From IMG/VR virus record IMGVR_UViG_3300032896_000426, positions 1 to 31,207 of that record: a stretch of DNA of 31,207 bases. One strand, given 5' to 3'. Position numbers and translations under genes: made by a program. Each line of letters begins with the position of its first letter. The first letter of the stretch is position 1. The notes under the pieces are model-generated. The model saw only the letters and a program-made list of their open reading frames with translations. It had not been told where the DNA came from and did no database searches. The stretch comes from a virus. Of the stretch, positions 21,814 through 29,410 are shown one piece after another.

Positions 21814-23153
21814 GTGAATGCCTCCTTCAAGGCGTTGCCGAGCTTCTCCAGGTCCACCCCGGAGGTCAGGTTCATGTGCTGGCTGTTGTCCGCGTCCTCA
21901 TCGCCGTGGCCGGCGTCCTTGAGGTGGGCGCGCAGGTGCGCCTCGACGCCCGCGCGGTCGCCGCCGGGGATGTCCGCGCCGGACAGCCTGGCCAGCCCGT
22001 TGTTGCAGGCGTTCACGTTCGCCGGGGCGCCCTTGGTCTTGTGGTGCGGGAACTTGTAGTTGCCCTTCTGGTCATCGGCGTCGTCATCGCCCTCGCGGTG
22101 CGGGGCAGACGCCGCCTCATCGGATTCCCAGGCGTGGCAGTACTCCAGGACCGTGTCGTCGTTCGGCATCGCCGCCACCGCGGCCGGGCCGTCCCACGCC
22201 TCATCGACCGTCGCCGTGTGATGGACCGGGAGCGCCTTGTCGGCCAGCGGCATCGACTCGATGCCCAGCACCCGCCGCCGCGCGCGGTCTCCCGTGGCGC
22301 CGTCGTCCTGACCGTCCTCGTCCGCGCCGTCGTCATCGCCGCTGTCCGGCGAGTAGGTGCCGGAGCCGCCGCAGCCGGGGCACTTCATGCCGTTCTTGCC
22401 GGTGCCCGGGTGCTTCAGCCGCCCGCTGCCGCCGCACGTCTTGCACGGCGCCCCGCCGCCCTCGCCGTCCGCGGCGCGCACCCAGGACGGGACGCGCGCG
22501 AACATCGACAGGTCAAACGACGCGGCCGTACCCTCCGGCGCCGGGCGCTCCAGCAGCCGGTCAGCCAGGCCGGCCTCGACGGCCTCGGCCGCCTTGTACC
22601 AGGTCTCCGCCTGCATCGCATCCCGCCAGCCGGGCGCGGGCTTGCCGGTGTGCGCCGCGTAGATGTCGGCCAGGTTCCCCGACACCTGGTCGAGCAGGTC
22701 CGCGACCTCCCGCATGTCCGCCGCGTTGCCGATGCAGATCCCCGACGCGTCGTGGATCATCAGCATCGACCCCGGGCTGACGACGCGCTCCTTGCCCGCC
22801 TGGGCGATGAAGCTCGCCGCGGACGCCGCCAGGCCGTCCACGACCGTCGTGACCGGGCCCGGGCGCTGCGCGATCGCGTTGTAGATCGCGATCGCGTCGA
22901 AAACGTCGCCGCCCGGGCTGTTGATGTGCACGTGCAGCTCGCGGGACGCAGGGAGCGCGGCGAGCTGCGCCACGAAGTCGCCGGCCGACACGCCGTCGCT
23001 GAACCACGAGCCGCCGATCTCGTCGTACACGTCGACCCGGGCCGGGCCGTCGCCGTCGTCGAGGTTGACGATCCGGTACCAGGGGCGTCCTTGCGCCGCA
23101 GGACGTCCCGCGAGGGCCTTCAGCCGCCGGATCTGCTCGGCACGGTTCATCAT
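21810..23153 (-). CDS. ClpP-type prohead protease with DnaJ-like zinc motif and C-terminal domain
   Basis: The 447-residue protein has a ClpP/S14 protease fold at residues about 25-205: HINSPGGDVFDAIAIYNAI, the catalytic serine in GLAAS (S111) and a histidine in MLMIHDA (H134). Residues 237-266 carry two CxxCxGxG units (C237/C240 and C258/C261), a DnaJ-type zinc motif. The rest (about 300-447) is a conserved-looking domain (PVHHTATVDEAWDGPAAVA, NACNNGLARLSGADIPGGDR) with an acidic linker. It probably matures the capsid by removing the delta-like domain. The ATG at 23153 overlaps the portal stop (ATGA). It is much longer than usual prohead proteases (about 200-250). Confidence 0.87.
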   Translation of the reverse strand: MMNRAEQIRRLKALAGRPAAQGRPWYRIVNLDDGDGPARVDVYDEIGGSWFSDGVSAGDFVAQLAALPASRELHVHINSPGGDVFDAIAIYNAIAQRPGPVTTVVDGLAASAASFIAQAGKERVVSPGSMLMIHDASGICIGNAADMREVADLLDQVSGNLADIYAAHTGKPAPGWRDAMQAETWYKAAEAVEAGLADRLLERPAPEGTAASFDLSMFARVPSWVRAADGEGGGAPCKTCGGSGRLKHPGTGKNGMKCPGCGGSGTYSPDSGDDDGADEDGQDDGATGDRARRRVLGIESMPLADKALPVHHTATVDEAWDGPAAVAAMPNDDTVLEYCHAWESDEAASAPHREGDDDADDQKGNYKFPHHKTKGAPANVNACNNGLARLSGADIPGGDRAGVEAHLRAHLKDAGHGDEDADNSQHMNLTSGVDLEKLGNALKEAFT

Positions 23154-25105
23154 CGGGCCGCTCCAACCGCGTTCCAGGCGGCCAGCCGCCGCCGCAGGTC
23201 ATCCATCCGCGCCGACGGGCCGTCACCGCGGCCTGCGCCGCCCCCGGCCGACGGCGTGAACTGGTGCTCGTGCATGGTTTCCCAGTCGCCGTGATCGGCA
23301 TCGACCGTGCCGATCCACGCCCGCGGCGCCTCACCGAGCTCCGCTTCCGCTAGGTACCGGTGATGACCGTCGATCAGCTTCAAAAGCGGGTCACCCGGCG
23401 TCTTGACCAGCAGCAGCGGCTTGAGTTTCTTGCCCTTCCGGCGCCGCGCCACGAACTCGGCGACGTGACCGGGGTCGGCGCCGTCCATCCACTGCAGGTC
23501 CGGCTCGATGTGCTCCAGCGGCACCCGCACCGGCCCTGTCCAGGTGGCGTGATGCATCCACGCCATCGCGCTCGCCGGATAGTCCTCCGCGACCTGCTCG
23601 AACACCTTCGCGGCCGCGTTCTTGTCCATCACCTGAGGCGCGCCGCCGCCCGCGGGAAGCGCCCGGCGGGGCGCCATGACGCCCAGCGCGCGGGCGTCCA
23701 TGTCCGCCCACAGCGGCGACCCCCACCCGGCCGCGGACCGCAGCGCCCCCTGCGCGGCCGCCGGGGCGGCAGGAGCCGCATCAGTGGCGGCGGGCGCGGC
23801 CAGCGGAGCCGTCCACCGCGGCGGCAGCGCCGGCTGGCTGCTCAGCGTCAAAGCCACCTTCATGTCCGGCAGCCCCACCGCCGCCAAGACGTCGTGCTGG
23901 TCATAGCCCGCCGTCACGAACGCCAGCGCCGCGTTCGCCTTCGCCGTCAGCTCCAGCGCGTCCGCTTCCCGGTTCTCGACGCGCGGGTAGATGAAGTCGA
24001 ACTCCACGTCCTGCGCGGTCTTCCCGAACAGCGGCAGGAACTGGGTGTTGAGGACGTTCCGCCACCGCTTCAGGCGCGGCTCAACCTTCCACGAGGCGAA
24101 AACCTCCTGCCCCGTCTGCGCGTTCGCCCGGTTCACGTCATCCGACACGCCGGTCATGACTTTCGCCATGCCGAGCGCCTCCCGGATGATGTCCCGCATC
24201 GTCTCGCGGAGCTTCGCGAAATCCATGTCCTTAACTGAGGACTTGTCGTTCGGCACCCACGTGACGCCCGCCTCGAGGACCGCGATCCGGTGCGCCCGCG
24301 CGACCCCCCGGTGCGTCTCCCGCCACTGGGACACGATCCGGTTGAACTCGCCTTCCTCGAACGAGTGGTCCAGCTGGATCACGCCGCCCGGCTCCGCGGA
24401 GTTGACGAAGAAGTTCCGGTTCCACTGGCCGGCGTAGTCGGCCGCCTCGATGTCGGTCAGCACCGACTGGACCGGGCCGCAGCCGCCGTACAGGTCCTCC
24501 GGGTCGCTGAACCGGTTGAAAATGACCTCGGTCGGCAGCAGCGGCACCTGCTCACGGCCGTCCGGTGAGGTGTAGATCCAGCCGGCGAGGAACTTGTTGC
24601 GGTCCGGGACCGGCGTCATCCGGTCCGGGCGCACCGGCCACAGCCCCAGCGGGATCTTCGACGCGCCCTCCGCGAAGTCCACGACCCAGTGGCACTTCCC
24701 GGTCTGCGTCATCCAGATGTCCGACAGCTCGAACAGCATGAACCGGTCGAAAATGGGCTTCCTGATGCCGTCCACGACCACGCTGGCGGGCATCTCCAGC
24801 ACGTTCAGCGCCGCGTGCACCGTCACCTGCTTGCGCTGGTCGCTGCCCCGGTCCGACGTCGTGTACCGCTGCTGCGGGCCCGGCTTGCGGAACAGCACCC
24901 AGTCCTGCTCCGCCACCGACTCCGCGATCAGCCCCACATTCGAGCGGACCGTGCCGTTCGTCTTGTAGGTGCGGATCAGCGCCAAGTCCGGGTTCGCGCC
25001 CGCCGTCATCCCCGGGGCAATCATCATCCCGCCGCCCATCGGCACCGGCGCGCTGCCCTGGGCGGCGTTCCGCGGGCCCAGCATCATGCCCAGCAGCGAG
25101 CCCAT
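23150..25105 (-). CDS. portal protein with C-terminal ParB-like domain
   Basis: The 651-residue product starts at the ATG at 25105, which overlaps the upstream TGA. Residues about 40-440 are an HK97-type portal: YKTNGTVRSNVGLIAESVAE, IFDRFMLFELSDIWMTQTGK, FNRFSDPEDLYGGCGPVQS, LRETMRDIIREALGMAKVMT. A Pro/Ala linker leads to a second domain at about 500-610 with VPLEHIEPDLQWMDG, KLKPLLLVKTPGDPLLKLID and DGHHRY (from 579), the pattern of ParB/Srx-like nuclease or NTP-binding domains. The portal forms the dodecameric DNA gate; the ParB-like tail could act on DNA during packaging or after entry. The downstream protease overlaps it by four bases. Confidence 0.87.
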   Translation of the reverse strand: MGSLLGMMLGPRNAAQGSAPVPMGGGMMIAPGMTAGANPDLALIRTYKTNGTVRSNVGLIAESVAEQDWVLFRKPGPQQRYTTSDRGSDQRKQVTVHAALNVLEMPASVVVDGIRKPIFDRFMLFELSDIWMTQTGKCHWVVDFAEGASKIPLGLWPVRPDRMTPVPDRNKFLAGWIYTSPDGREQVPLLPTEVIFNRFSDPEDLYGGCGPVQSVLTDIEAADYAGQWNRNFFVNSAEPGGVIQLDHSFEEGEFNRIVSQWRETHRGVARAHRIAVLEAGVTWVPNDKSSVKDMDFAKLRETMRDIIREALGMAKVMTGVSDDVNRANAQTGQEVFASWKVEPRLKRWRNVLNTQFLPLFGKTAQDVEFDFIYPRVENREADALELTAKANAALAFVTAGYDQHDVLAAVGLPDMKVALTLSSQPALPPRWTAPLAAPAATDAAPAAPAAAQGALRSAAGWGSPLWADMDARALGVMAPRRALPAGGGAPQVMDKNAAAKVFEQVAEDYPASAMAWMHHATWTGPVRVPLEHIEPDLQWMDGADPGHVAEFVARRRKGKKLKPLLLVKTPGDPLLKLIDGHHRYLAEAELGEAPRAWIGTVDADHGDWETMHEHQFTPSAGGGAGRGDGPSARMDDLRRRLAAWNAVGAAR

Positions 25106-25287
25106 CAGGGTATCTCCGTGTCCAGCGGCACCGCGCCGGGCGGATAGGCGCTCTCCGGCAACGGCGGAAGCGGCACGCCCGGCCATGCCATCCGGGGCTG
25201 CGCTTCCAGGTCTTCGCGCATCCTGCGCAGGCGCGGCGATGGGTCGAGAGACAGGTAACCGAAGCCTTGGAGGATGCGCCGCAGCAC
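25105..25287 (-). CDS. 60-residue hypothetical protein
   Basis: The GTG at 25287 follows the stop of the preceding gene by two bases and gives 60 residues starting VLRRILQGFGYLSLDPS. The rest (MREDLEAQPRMAWPGVPLPP) is Pro-rich and ends in an acidic tail. Its TGA overlaps the portal ATG (TGATG), so the two are coupled. No family recognised and too short for a confident role. It may help produce the portal or be a minor packaging protein. Confidence 0.5.
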   Translation of the reverse strand: MLRRILQGFGYLSLDPSPRLRRMREDLEAQPRMAWPGVPLPPLPESAYPPGAVPLDTEIP

Positions 25288-25289
25288 GG

Positions 25290-25538
25290 TCAGCCCCGGA
25301 TCTTCAGCTCGGCGACCAGCACGGCGACCCCGGTCCCCAGCCATCCCCAGAAATCGCCTTCATGCCACATCGCGGTGACCATGAAACCCAGCGCCGTCAG
25401 CGTCCCCGTGTGATCGGTGATGAACGCCGCCGCCCTGCTCGGCTTGCCGCCGCGGCCGGCGCGCGCCCTCAGCGCCAGCGCCACCTTGCCCAGCAGCGAC
25501 TTGCCCGTCAGCTGCTGCGGGGCGGCCGACAGCGCCAT
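25290..25538 (-). CDS. small membrane protein at the operon head
   Basis: The 82-residue product has a basic N-terminal half (LLGKVALALRARAGRGGKPS) and a C-terminal hydrophobic segment (DFWGWLGTGVAVLVAELKI), with a weaker hydrophobic stretch around GTLTALGFMVTAMW. It is the first gene of the minus-strand late operon and lies next to the divergent regulatory region. The ATG at 25538 has only a weak GGGAACG upstream. No family recognised. A membrane-linked role is possible, but coding confidence is only moderate. Confidence 0.5.
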   Translation of the reverse strand: MALSAAPQQLTGKSLLGKVALALRARAGRGGKPSRAAAFITDHTGTLTALGFMVTAMWHEGDFWGWLGTGVAVLVAELKIRG

Positions 25539-25571
25539 GTCAGGCGTTCCCGGGAAAGATCACGCGACCAG

Positions 25572-25615
25572 GTTAATCTAACGATGGATGCAAACTCAAT
25601 CTAACTATCGTTAGA
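25572..25615. promoter_or_regulatory. operator-like TAAC/GTTA array between divergent operons
   Basis: TCTAACGAT (25577-25585) and ATCGTTAGA (25607-25615) are perfect inverted arms. AATCTAAC occurs twice as a direct repeat (25575-25582 and 25598-25605). GTTAATCTAAC (25572-25582) and CTAACTATCGTTAG (25601-25614) are local inverted pairs. The region is AT-rich and lies between the portal operon (minus) and the terminase operon (plus), so it should contain both promoters. A minus-strand TAGATT (25580-25575) could serve as a -10. It probably binds a regulator that controls packaging and structural gene expression together. Confidence 0.6.
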
Positions 25616-25623
25616 CACGCCAG

Positions 25624-25983
25624 GTGGTGACGATGGCCCCGCTGCGCGACGCGAGCGAGCTGCTCTACCCCGCCGTCTACGCCACCGTCATGTCCCTCGG
25701 CATCGACCTCGGACCGGACAACGCGGGCGGCAAGGACAGCGGCATGGCCAAGCTCGCCCTGCGCCTCGCCCGCGTCATCGACCAGGCGCCCGACGGCAAA
25801 GCGCAGGCATCCGCGCTCTGGCACCTCGGCGCCGAGCTCCACAAGGTCCTCGAATCACTCGGCGCATCCCCCGCCGCCCGCGCCGCCATCAAGCGCGGCG
25901 CCAGGGACAGCGACGGCAAGGGCAAGCCCAAGACCCAGCTCGACATCATGCGCGAGAACCGCGCCCGCAGAACCCGTGCCTAA
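25624..25983 (+). CDS. terminase small subunit
   Basis: The 119-residue protein resembles actinophage small terminase subunits: APLRDASELLYPAVYATVMS, helical MAKLALRLARVIDQAP, a helical ALWHLGAELHKVLESLG with ASPAARAAI, and a basic tail. It recognises the packaging site and loads the large subunit onto DNA. It overlaps the large subunit by eight bases. Candidate starts are GTG at 25624, GTG at 25627 and ATG at 25633; AGGTGGTG upstream of the ATG makes 25633 quite likely. It is transcribed away from the portal operon, unlike in most related phages. Confidence 0.8.
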   Translation: MVTMAPLRDASELLYPAVYATVMSLGIDLGPDNAGGKDSGMAKLALRLARVIDQAPDGKAQASALWHLGAELHKVLESLGASPAARAAIKRGARDSDGKGKPKTQLDIMRENRARRTRA

Positions 25984-27463
25984 AAAGCTCCTCGGATCCA
26001 CGAGGCCACGGCTGTACACCCCCGAGCTCCGCCGGCTCGACCGGCGCACCTCCCTCGGATACGAGGCCGCCGACTTCGCCGAGCAGGTCATCGGCGTCCC
26101 GCTGCTGCCCTGGCAGCGGTGGGCCGCCATCCACGCCATGGAACTCCTGCCCGACGGCAGCTTCCGGTTCAGGAAAGTCCTCATCATCGTCGCCAGGCAG
26201 AACGGCAAATCCCACCTGAAACGGGCCGTCAGCCTCTGGCGCATGTACATGGAACCCAAAACCCAGGTCTACGGCGTCGCCCAGGAAGTAAAACTCGCCC
26301 GCAAGCAGTGGAACTTCTGCCAGGAAGCCATCCACGACTCCCCCCAGCTCGAGGCCGAATGGGGCGACGTCCGCAACGTCAACGGCGACGAGTACTTCTG
26401 GCTCGCCAACAACTCCCTCTACGCCATCGGCGCCGCCAGCCGCAAATCCGGCCGCGGCAGCAGCAACGACGAAGTCAACATCGACGAACTCCGCGAGCAG
26501 CGCAGCTGGGCAGCCTGGGCAGCCCTCTCCAAGACCATCAACGCCCGCCCCAACCCCCAGATCTGGTGCATGAGCAACGCCGGCGACGACCAGTCCGTCG
26601 TCCTCAACCAGCTCCAGGACGCCGGGCACGCCGGCCGCGACGAATCCCTCTGCGTCCTCGAATGGTCCGCCCCCGACGGCTGCGAACTCGACGACTGGAC
26701 CGCCATCCGCCAGGCCAACCCCGGCCTCGGCTACATCATCAGCGCAGCAGCCATCCGCAGCGACCTCGCCAGCGACCCCCCCGAAATCTCCCGCACCGAA
26801 ATCCTCTGCCAGCGCGTCCCCAACCTCAACGCCGCCATCGACCCCCAACGGTGGGACGCCTGCGCCGACGCCATGGGCACCCTCGCGCACTCCCGCGGCC
26901 GCATCGCCGCCGTCTTCGACGTCGCACCCGACGGCCAGCACGCCACCCTGGCGGTCGCCGCCCGGCTCGCCGACGGCCGCGTGCGAGCCGAGATCGCCGC
27001 CGCGTGGAAGAGCACCGAGGAAGCACGCGCCGAGCTGCCCGCGAAACTCGCCGAGATCAGGCCCGCGGCGTTCGGATGGTTCCCCGGCGGCCCGTCAGCA
27101 GGCATGGCCACCACCCTCCGGCCCCTGGCCATCAGGTACAACCGCCACCTGCACACCGTCAAGCGGCGTCCGGGCGACCCTCCGCCGCCGCCAGAAGACG
27201 GCACCATCACCGGAGCGCGCGCCAGCGAGGTCTGCCAGGAACTCGCCGACCTCGTCAAAGCCCTCCGCGTCGTGCACCCCGCCGACCCGCTCCTCGACGC
27301 CCACATCCGCGGCGCATCCAAGCTGTACACCGGCGACGGATGGAGATTCACCCGCAAGGGCGAAGGGCACGTCGACGCCGCCTACGCAGCGGCGGGAGCC
27401 GTGTCGCTCGCGCTGACCATCCCCGAACCGCGCCGCGGCGGAATCAGGGGATTCGCCGCCTGA
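25976..27463 (+). CDS. terminase large subunit
   Basis: The 495-residue ATPase-nuclease has Walker A VARQNGKS (72-79), Walker B NIDE with the catalytic glutamate (168-171), and a C-terminal RNase H-type nuclease half with an acidic strand VFDVAPD (D316, D320) and a late aspartate in HVDAAY. It pumps DNA into the prohead and cuts it. The GTG at 25976 overlaps the small subunit. Length and motif order match actinophage TerL proteins. The gene runs on the plus strand against the structural operon, and 219 bases separate it from the next, convergent gene. Confidence 0.93.
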   Translation: MPKKLLGSTRPRLYTPELRRLDRRTSLGYEAADFAEQVIGVPLLPWQRWAAIHAMELLPDGSFRFRKVLIIVARQNGKSHLKRAVSLWRMYMEPKTQVYGVAQEVKLARKQWNFCQEAIHDSPQLEAEWGDVRNVNGDEYFWLANNSLYAIGAASRKSGRGSSNDEVNIDELREQRSWAAWAALSKTINARPNPQIWCMSNAGDDQSVVLNQLQDAGHAGRDESLCVLEWSAPDGCELDDWTAIRQANPGLGYIISAAAIRSDLASDPPEISRTEILCQRVPNLNAAIDPQRWDACADAMGTLAHSRGRIAAVFDVAPDGQHATLAVAARLADGRVRAEIAAAWKSTEEARAELPAKLAEIRPAAFGWFPGGPSAGMATTLRPLAIRYNRHLHTVKRRPGDPPPPPEDGTITGARASEVCQELADLVKALRVVHPADPLLDAHIRGASKLYTGDGWRFTRKGEGHVDAAYAAAGAVSLALTIPEPRRGGIRGFAA

Positions 27464-27502
27464 AATAGCGAAAGTGCGCCCCAGTGAGACGCGCCCTCGC
27501 CT

Positions 27503-27528
27503 GCTCTGCCAATTGAGCTACGGTCACC
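27503..27528 (-). pseudogene. tRNA D-arm remnant
   Basis: On the minus strand, TAGCTCAATTGGCAGAGC (27520-27503) is a textbook tRNA D-arm with preceding TA, and GGTGACCG before it could be an acceptor strand. The DNA beyond has only a defective anticodon-like hairpin (GCGAG/CTCAC with a mismatch, extra spacing and no U33) and no T-arm or matching acceptor 3' strand. It therefore looks like a decayed or truncated tRNA. Such fragments can mark phage integration or recombination near tRNA genes. Confidence 0.5.
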
Positions 27529-27588
27529 ATCCGGACCAGTCCCGGCGTCACGCAGCGTGACCAAAACAGCGATGGTGACCATCCGGGG
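27522..27588. repeat. GGTSACC-type repeats and hairpin downstream of terminase
   Basis: GGTCACCATCCGG (27522-27534) and GGTGACCATCCGG (27574-27586) differ only in the central S base and lie 52 bases apart. Between them GTCACG-CAG-CGTGAC (27547-27561) forms a perfect six-base-pair hairpin with the same GTCAC half-site. The element sits in the convergent region after TerL. It may be a terminator, a packaging-recognition cluster or a regulator site; the shared half-sites argue for protein binding. Confidence 0.5.
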
Positions 27589-27681
27589 AGGGAAAAATGG
27601 AGCCGTGCGACTCTGATGCGCCCCCTTCTGCTGGACATTTTCTGTTTATCTGCCCGATAGGCCACGTCGCATTATCGCAGG

Positions 27682-27951
27682 TCAGCGTGGCACTGTTACG
27701 CAGATGAGCCGGAGCCGCACGAACTCAGCCTCGTCCTCAAGGCACGTGATCTCGAACGGCTCGTCTTCTGTGCCGATGTCCTGCAGGTAGACGATCGTGC
27801 GTTCGCCGGGGTCGTCGGCGAGGGTGTGGCCGTGGTCTGCTGCGATGCTCTGGCAGGCGTCGCGGAGCGTGGTCCATAGGAAGTCGCGGACCTGCTCGTC
27901 GTGCCACATCTCGAGGTTCACTTCGTTCATCGCGACGACGCGTTCGCCCAT
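27682..27951 (-). CDS. hypothetical protein
   Basis: The 89-residue product is mostly helical at the start (MNEVNLEMWHDEQVRDFLW, LRDACQSIAADHG) and strand-rich later (RTIVYLQDIGTEDEPFEITC, EFVRLRLICVTV). The ATG at 27951 has CTGGAGACC upstream. It is acidic and soluble, and no family is recognised. It is the last gene of the right-hand minus-strand block, before the convergence with TerL. Confidence 0.6.
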   Translation of the reverse strand: MGERVVAMNEVNLEMWHDEQVRDFLWTTLRDACQSIAADHGHTLADDPGERTIVYLQDIGTEDEPFEITCLEDEAEFVRLRLICVTVPR

Positions 27952-27997
27952 GGTCTCCAGTCCTGGTCGTAGTCCGGGTGGCTGGCCTCGGTCTCGC

Positions 27998-28300
27998 CTA
28001 GTCGTGCGGTGATGAACGCGGCCAGGTCTCTGCTCGCAGCGTGGCCTCGCGGGCGATGCGCGCTGTCTCCAGCGGCGGCCTGGCGGTGATCATCGCTTGC
28101 AGGAAGTCCTCTGGTACGCCCGCGTCGCGGATGAGGTGGTCGGCGGTCTCGGCGAGGTAGGCCGATGTGAGATCGCCGTTGGGCGGTTTCAGTTCGGTGA
28201 GGACGTCGGCGGCGTCGCGGAGGATCATGAACTGGGTGATCTTTCGGGCGAGGCCGGGGTTGAGCTCGAGCAGCCGCTGCATGAAAGTGGCGTCGCTCAC
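27998..28300 (-). CDS. hypothetical helical protein
   Basis: The GTG at 28300 overlaps the upstream stop (GTGA) and yields 100 residues, almost entirely helical: FMQRLLELNPGLARKITQFM, AADVLTELKPPNGDLTSAYL, AETADHLIRDAGVPEDFLQA. There is no membrane segment. The alternative longer frame upstream is a shadow of the neighbouring genes. No family recognised. Tight coupling to the upstream small gene supports it as real. Confidence 0.6.
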   Translation of the reverse strand: MSDATFMQRLLELNPGLARKITQFMILRDAADVLTELKPPNGDLTSAYLAETADHLIRDAGVPEDFLQAMITARPPLETARIAREATLRAETWPRSSPHD

Positions 28301-28461
28301 CGCCTGCGCTCTTCCTGCTCGCCGAGCCCGATCCTGATGGCGAACCGGTTGAGCGCGTCGAGGATGCGGTACAGGCCGAGCGGCCTGGCGATCTCGTCGA
28401 GCAGCTTCAGGCTGAGCGCACGGAACTCGGCGCATTCCTCGGCGAGCGTCTTCCCGCTCAC
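28297..28461 (-). CDS. small helical hypothetical protein
   Basis: The GTG at 28461 overlaps the TGA of the DUF4236-like gene (GTGA) and gives 54 residues: VSGKTLAEECAEFRALSLKL, ARPLGLYRILDALNRFAIRI and a charged tail EERRR. A longer start at 28512 lacks a ribosome site and would overlap the upstream gene. Its stop overlaps the next start. It is probably a small helical partner of its neighbours, function unknown. Confidence 0.55.
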   Translation of the reverse strand: MSGKTLAEECAEFRALSLKLLDEIARPLGLYRILDALNRFAIRIGLGEQEERRR

Positions 28462-28631
28462 CGTGTCGTCCTGCGCCTGCGACCGCCGACTGGTGCTGAC
28501 ACGGACGTCCATCCGCGGCGTCCGGTCCTGGTTCCGGCTGTGGCCCAGACGCGGCCTTTGCCGGTGGCGGGTGCGGACAGGCGGAGGCGGATCGGGCCGA
28601 GCTTTACTGATTCACTGATCCTGAGTGCCAT
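28458..28631 (-). CDS. 57-residue DUF4236-like protein
   Basis: The ATG at 28631 follows an AAGGGA box and encodes MALRISESVKLGP and later GRVWATAGTRTGRRGW and PVGGRRRR. The L-R-x-S-x-S-V-K-L-G-P start and the glycine-rich basic repeats match the DUF4236 pattern seen in actinobacterial genomes and phages. It overlaps the end of the XRE gene by about 20 bases and couples to the next gene by GTGA. It is probably a small beta-rich, possibly nucleic-acid- or surface-binding protein; function unknown. Confidence 0.6.
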   Translation of the reverse strand: MALRISESVKLGPIRLRLSAPATGKGRVWATAGTRTGRRGWTSVSAPVGGRRRRTTR

Positions 28632-29055
28632 CGGGGTTTCCCTTCGCTAGATGGTGCAGGCGCTTCTCGGCTTCCGATAGCCGTTGCACGGCCTGCTTGT
28701 GCAGGACTTCCAGTTCCTCTATGCGCCTGCGGCGGTCATCGGCCTCGCGGCGCAGTGACGCGACGGCTAGCTGTGCGTCGAGTAGCGCCTGCTGTTTCCG
28801 CTCGGCATGCTCGGTGATCAGCTCCGCGAGCGGAACGCCGAGGATTCCGGCGATCTGCACGGCCTGGCCGATCGTCACCGGCTGGTCGCCGATCTCGATC
28901 TTGCCGATCGTGCTCCGGTGGATCTTGCTCCCGGCGCGCGCCATGAGGTCGGCTAGCCGCTGCTGGGTCATGCCGGCCTGCCGCCGGACCTCGCGCAAGC
29001 GCCGGGCGAAAGTCGCGTTCAGGAGAACTGTAGTGTCCTGCACGGGAACCAGCAT
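28612..29055 (-). CDS. XRE-family transcriptional regulator with coiled coil
   Basis: Residues about 15-80 form an XRE/Cro-type helix-turn-helix: FARRLREVRRQAGMTQQRLA, STIGKIEIGDQPVTI and VPLAELITEH. Residues about 82-140 are a long charged coiled coil (LRREADDRRRRIEELEVLHK), suggesting a dimeric regulator. Candidate starts are ATG 29055 and GTG 29043; neither has a strong ribosome site. The gene overlaps the DUF4236-like gene start. It may control the divergent packaging/structural region or early genes, possibly through sites such as the TAAC/GTTA array; that link is inference. Confidence 0.82.
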   Translation of the reverse strand: MLVPVQDTTVLLNATFARRLREVRRQAGMTQQRLADLMARAGSKIHRSTIGKIEIGDQPVTIGQAVQIAGILGVPLAELITEHAERKQQALLDAQLAVASLRREADDRRRRIEELEVLHKQAVQRLSEAEKRLHHLAKGNPDGTQDQ

Positions 29056-29083
29056 ACGCGCCCCGGATTGTTGCAGAGCGGCT

Positions 29084-29410
29084 TTACCAGACGGTTCTCG
29101 GCCGTGGCGCGGGGTCCTGCGTGCTGCCGCGCCCGCGCTGCCGGTACCCGCCGCCCTCCTGCGCGGTCTTCTGCTCGTGACACTGGCACGTACCTGGCCC
29201 CTTGCAGAGCATGCGCAGGTTGTCCGGGTGGTGCGACCCTCCCTGCGAGCGCGGGATGATGTGGTCGCATTCGAGCTTCGCGTGGCGGTGGTGGCAGCCT
29301 TCGCACACGCCGTTGGCGCGGCGGCGGGCGATCTCGCGGTTCCGCCTGTAGTCGGGGCCGTAGTTGCGGGCGTCAGCCTGCCGGTCAGCGCGGGTTTTCT
29401 TCCAGGTCAC
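29084..29410 (-). CDS. HNH endonuclease
   Basis: The 108-residue protein has a zinc/HNH core: CEGC (C36, C39), CDHIIPRSQGG with the catalytic His (H50), N64, and CQCHEQK (C77, H78, K81). HNH proteins close to terminase genes often cut concatemeric DNA or assist terminase, which fits here, although this copy lies beyond TerL and on the opposite strand. The GTG at 29410 directly follows the upstream TAG. The C-terminus is a basic, Pro/Arg-rich tail. Confidence 0.9.
   Translation of the reverse strand: MTWKKTRADRQADARNYGPDYRRNREIARRRANGVCEGCHHRHAKLECDHIIPRSQGGSHHPDNLRMLCKGPGTCQCHEQKTAQEGGGYRQRGRGSTQDPAPRPRTVW

Noticed and set aside
20176-22059. 627-codon plus-strand open frame across the capsid genes
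   Set aside because: Antisense shadow of the two capsid genes; the minus-strand proteins match known folds.
25946-26941. 331-codon minus-strand frame across TerL
   Set aside because: Antisense shadow made of Gly/Val/Asp repeats; no motif or ribosome site.
26119-27468. 449-codon frame overlapping TerL on the same strand
   Set aside because: It is Arg/Pro/His-rich and lies fully inside a gene with clear Walker and nuclease motifs, so it is an out-of-frame shadow.
27382-27665. Minus-strand frames encoding VAQLAEQ-like peptides
   Set aside because: This peptide is the typical spurious translation of a tRNA D-arm; the region is better read as a tRNA remnant.
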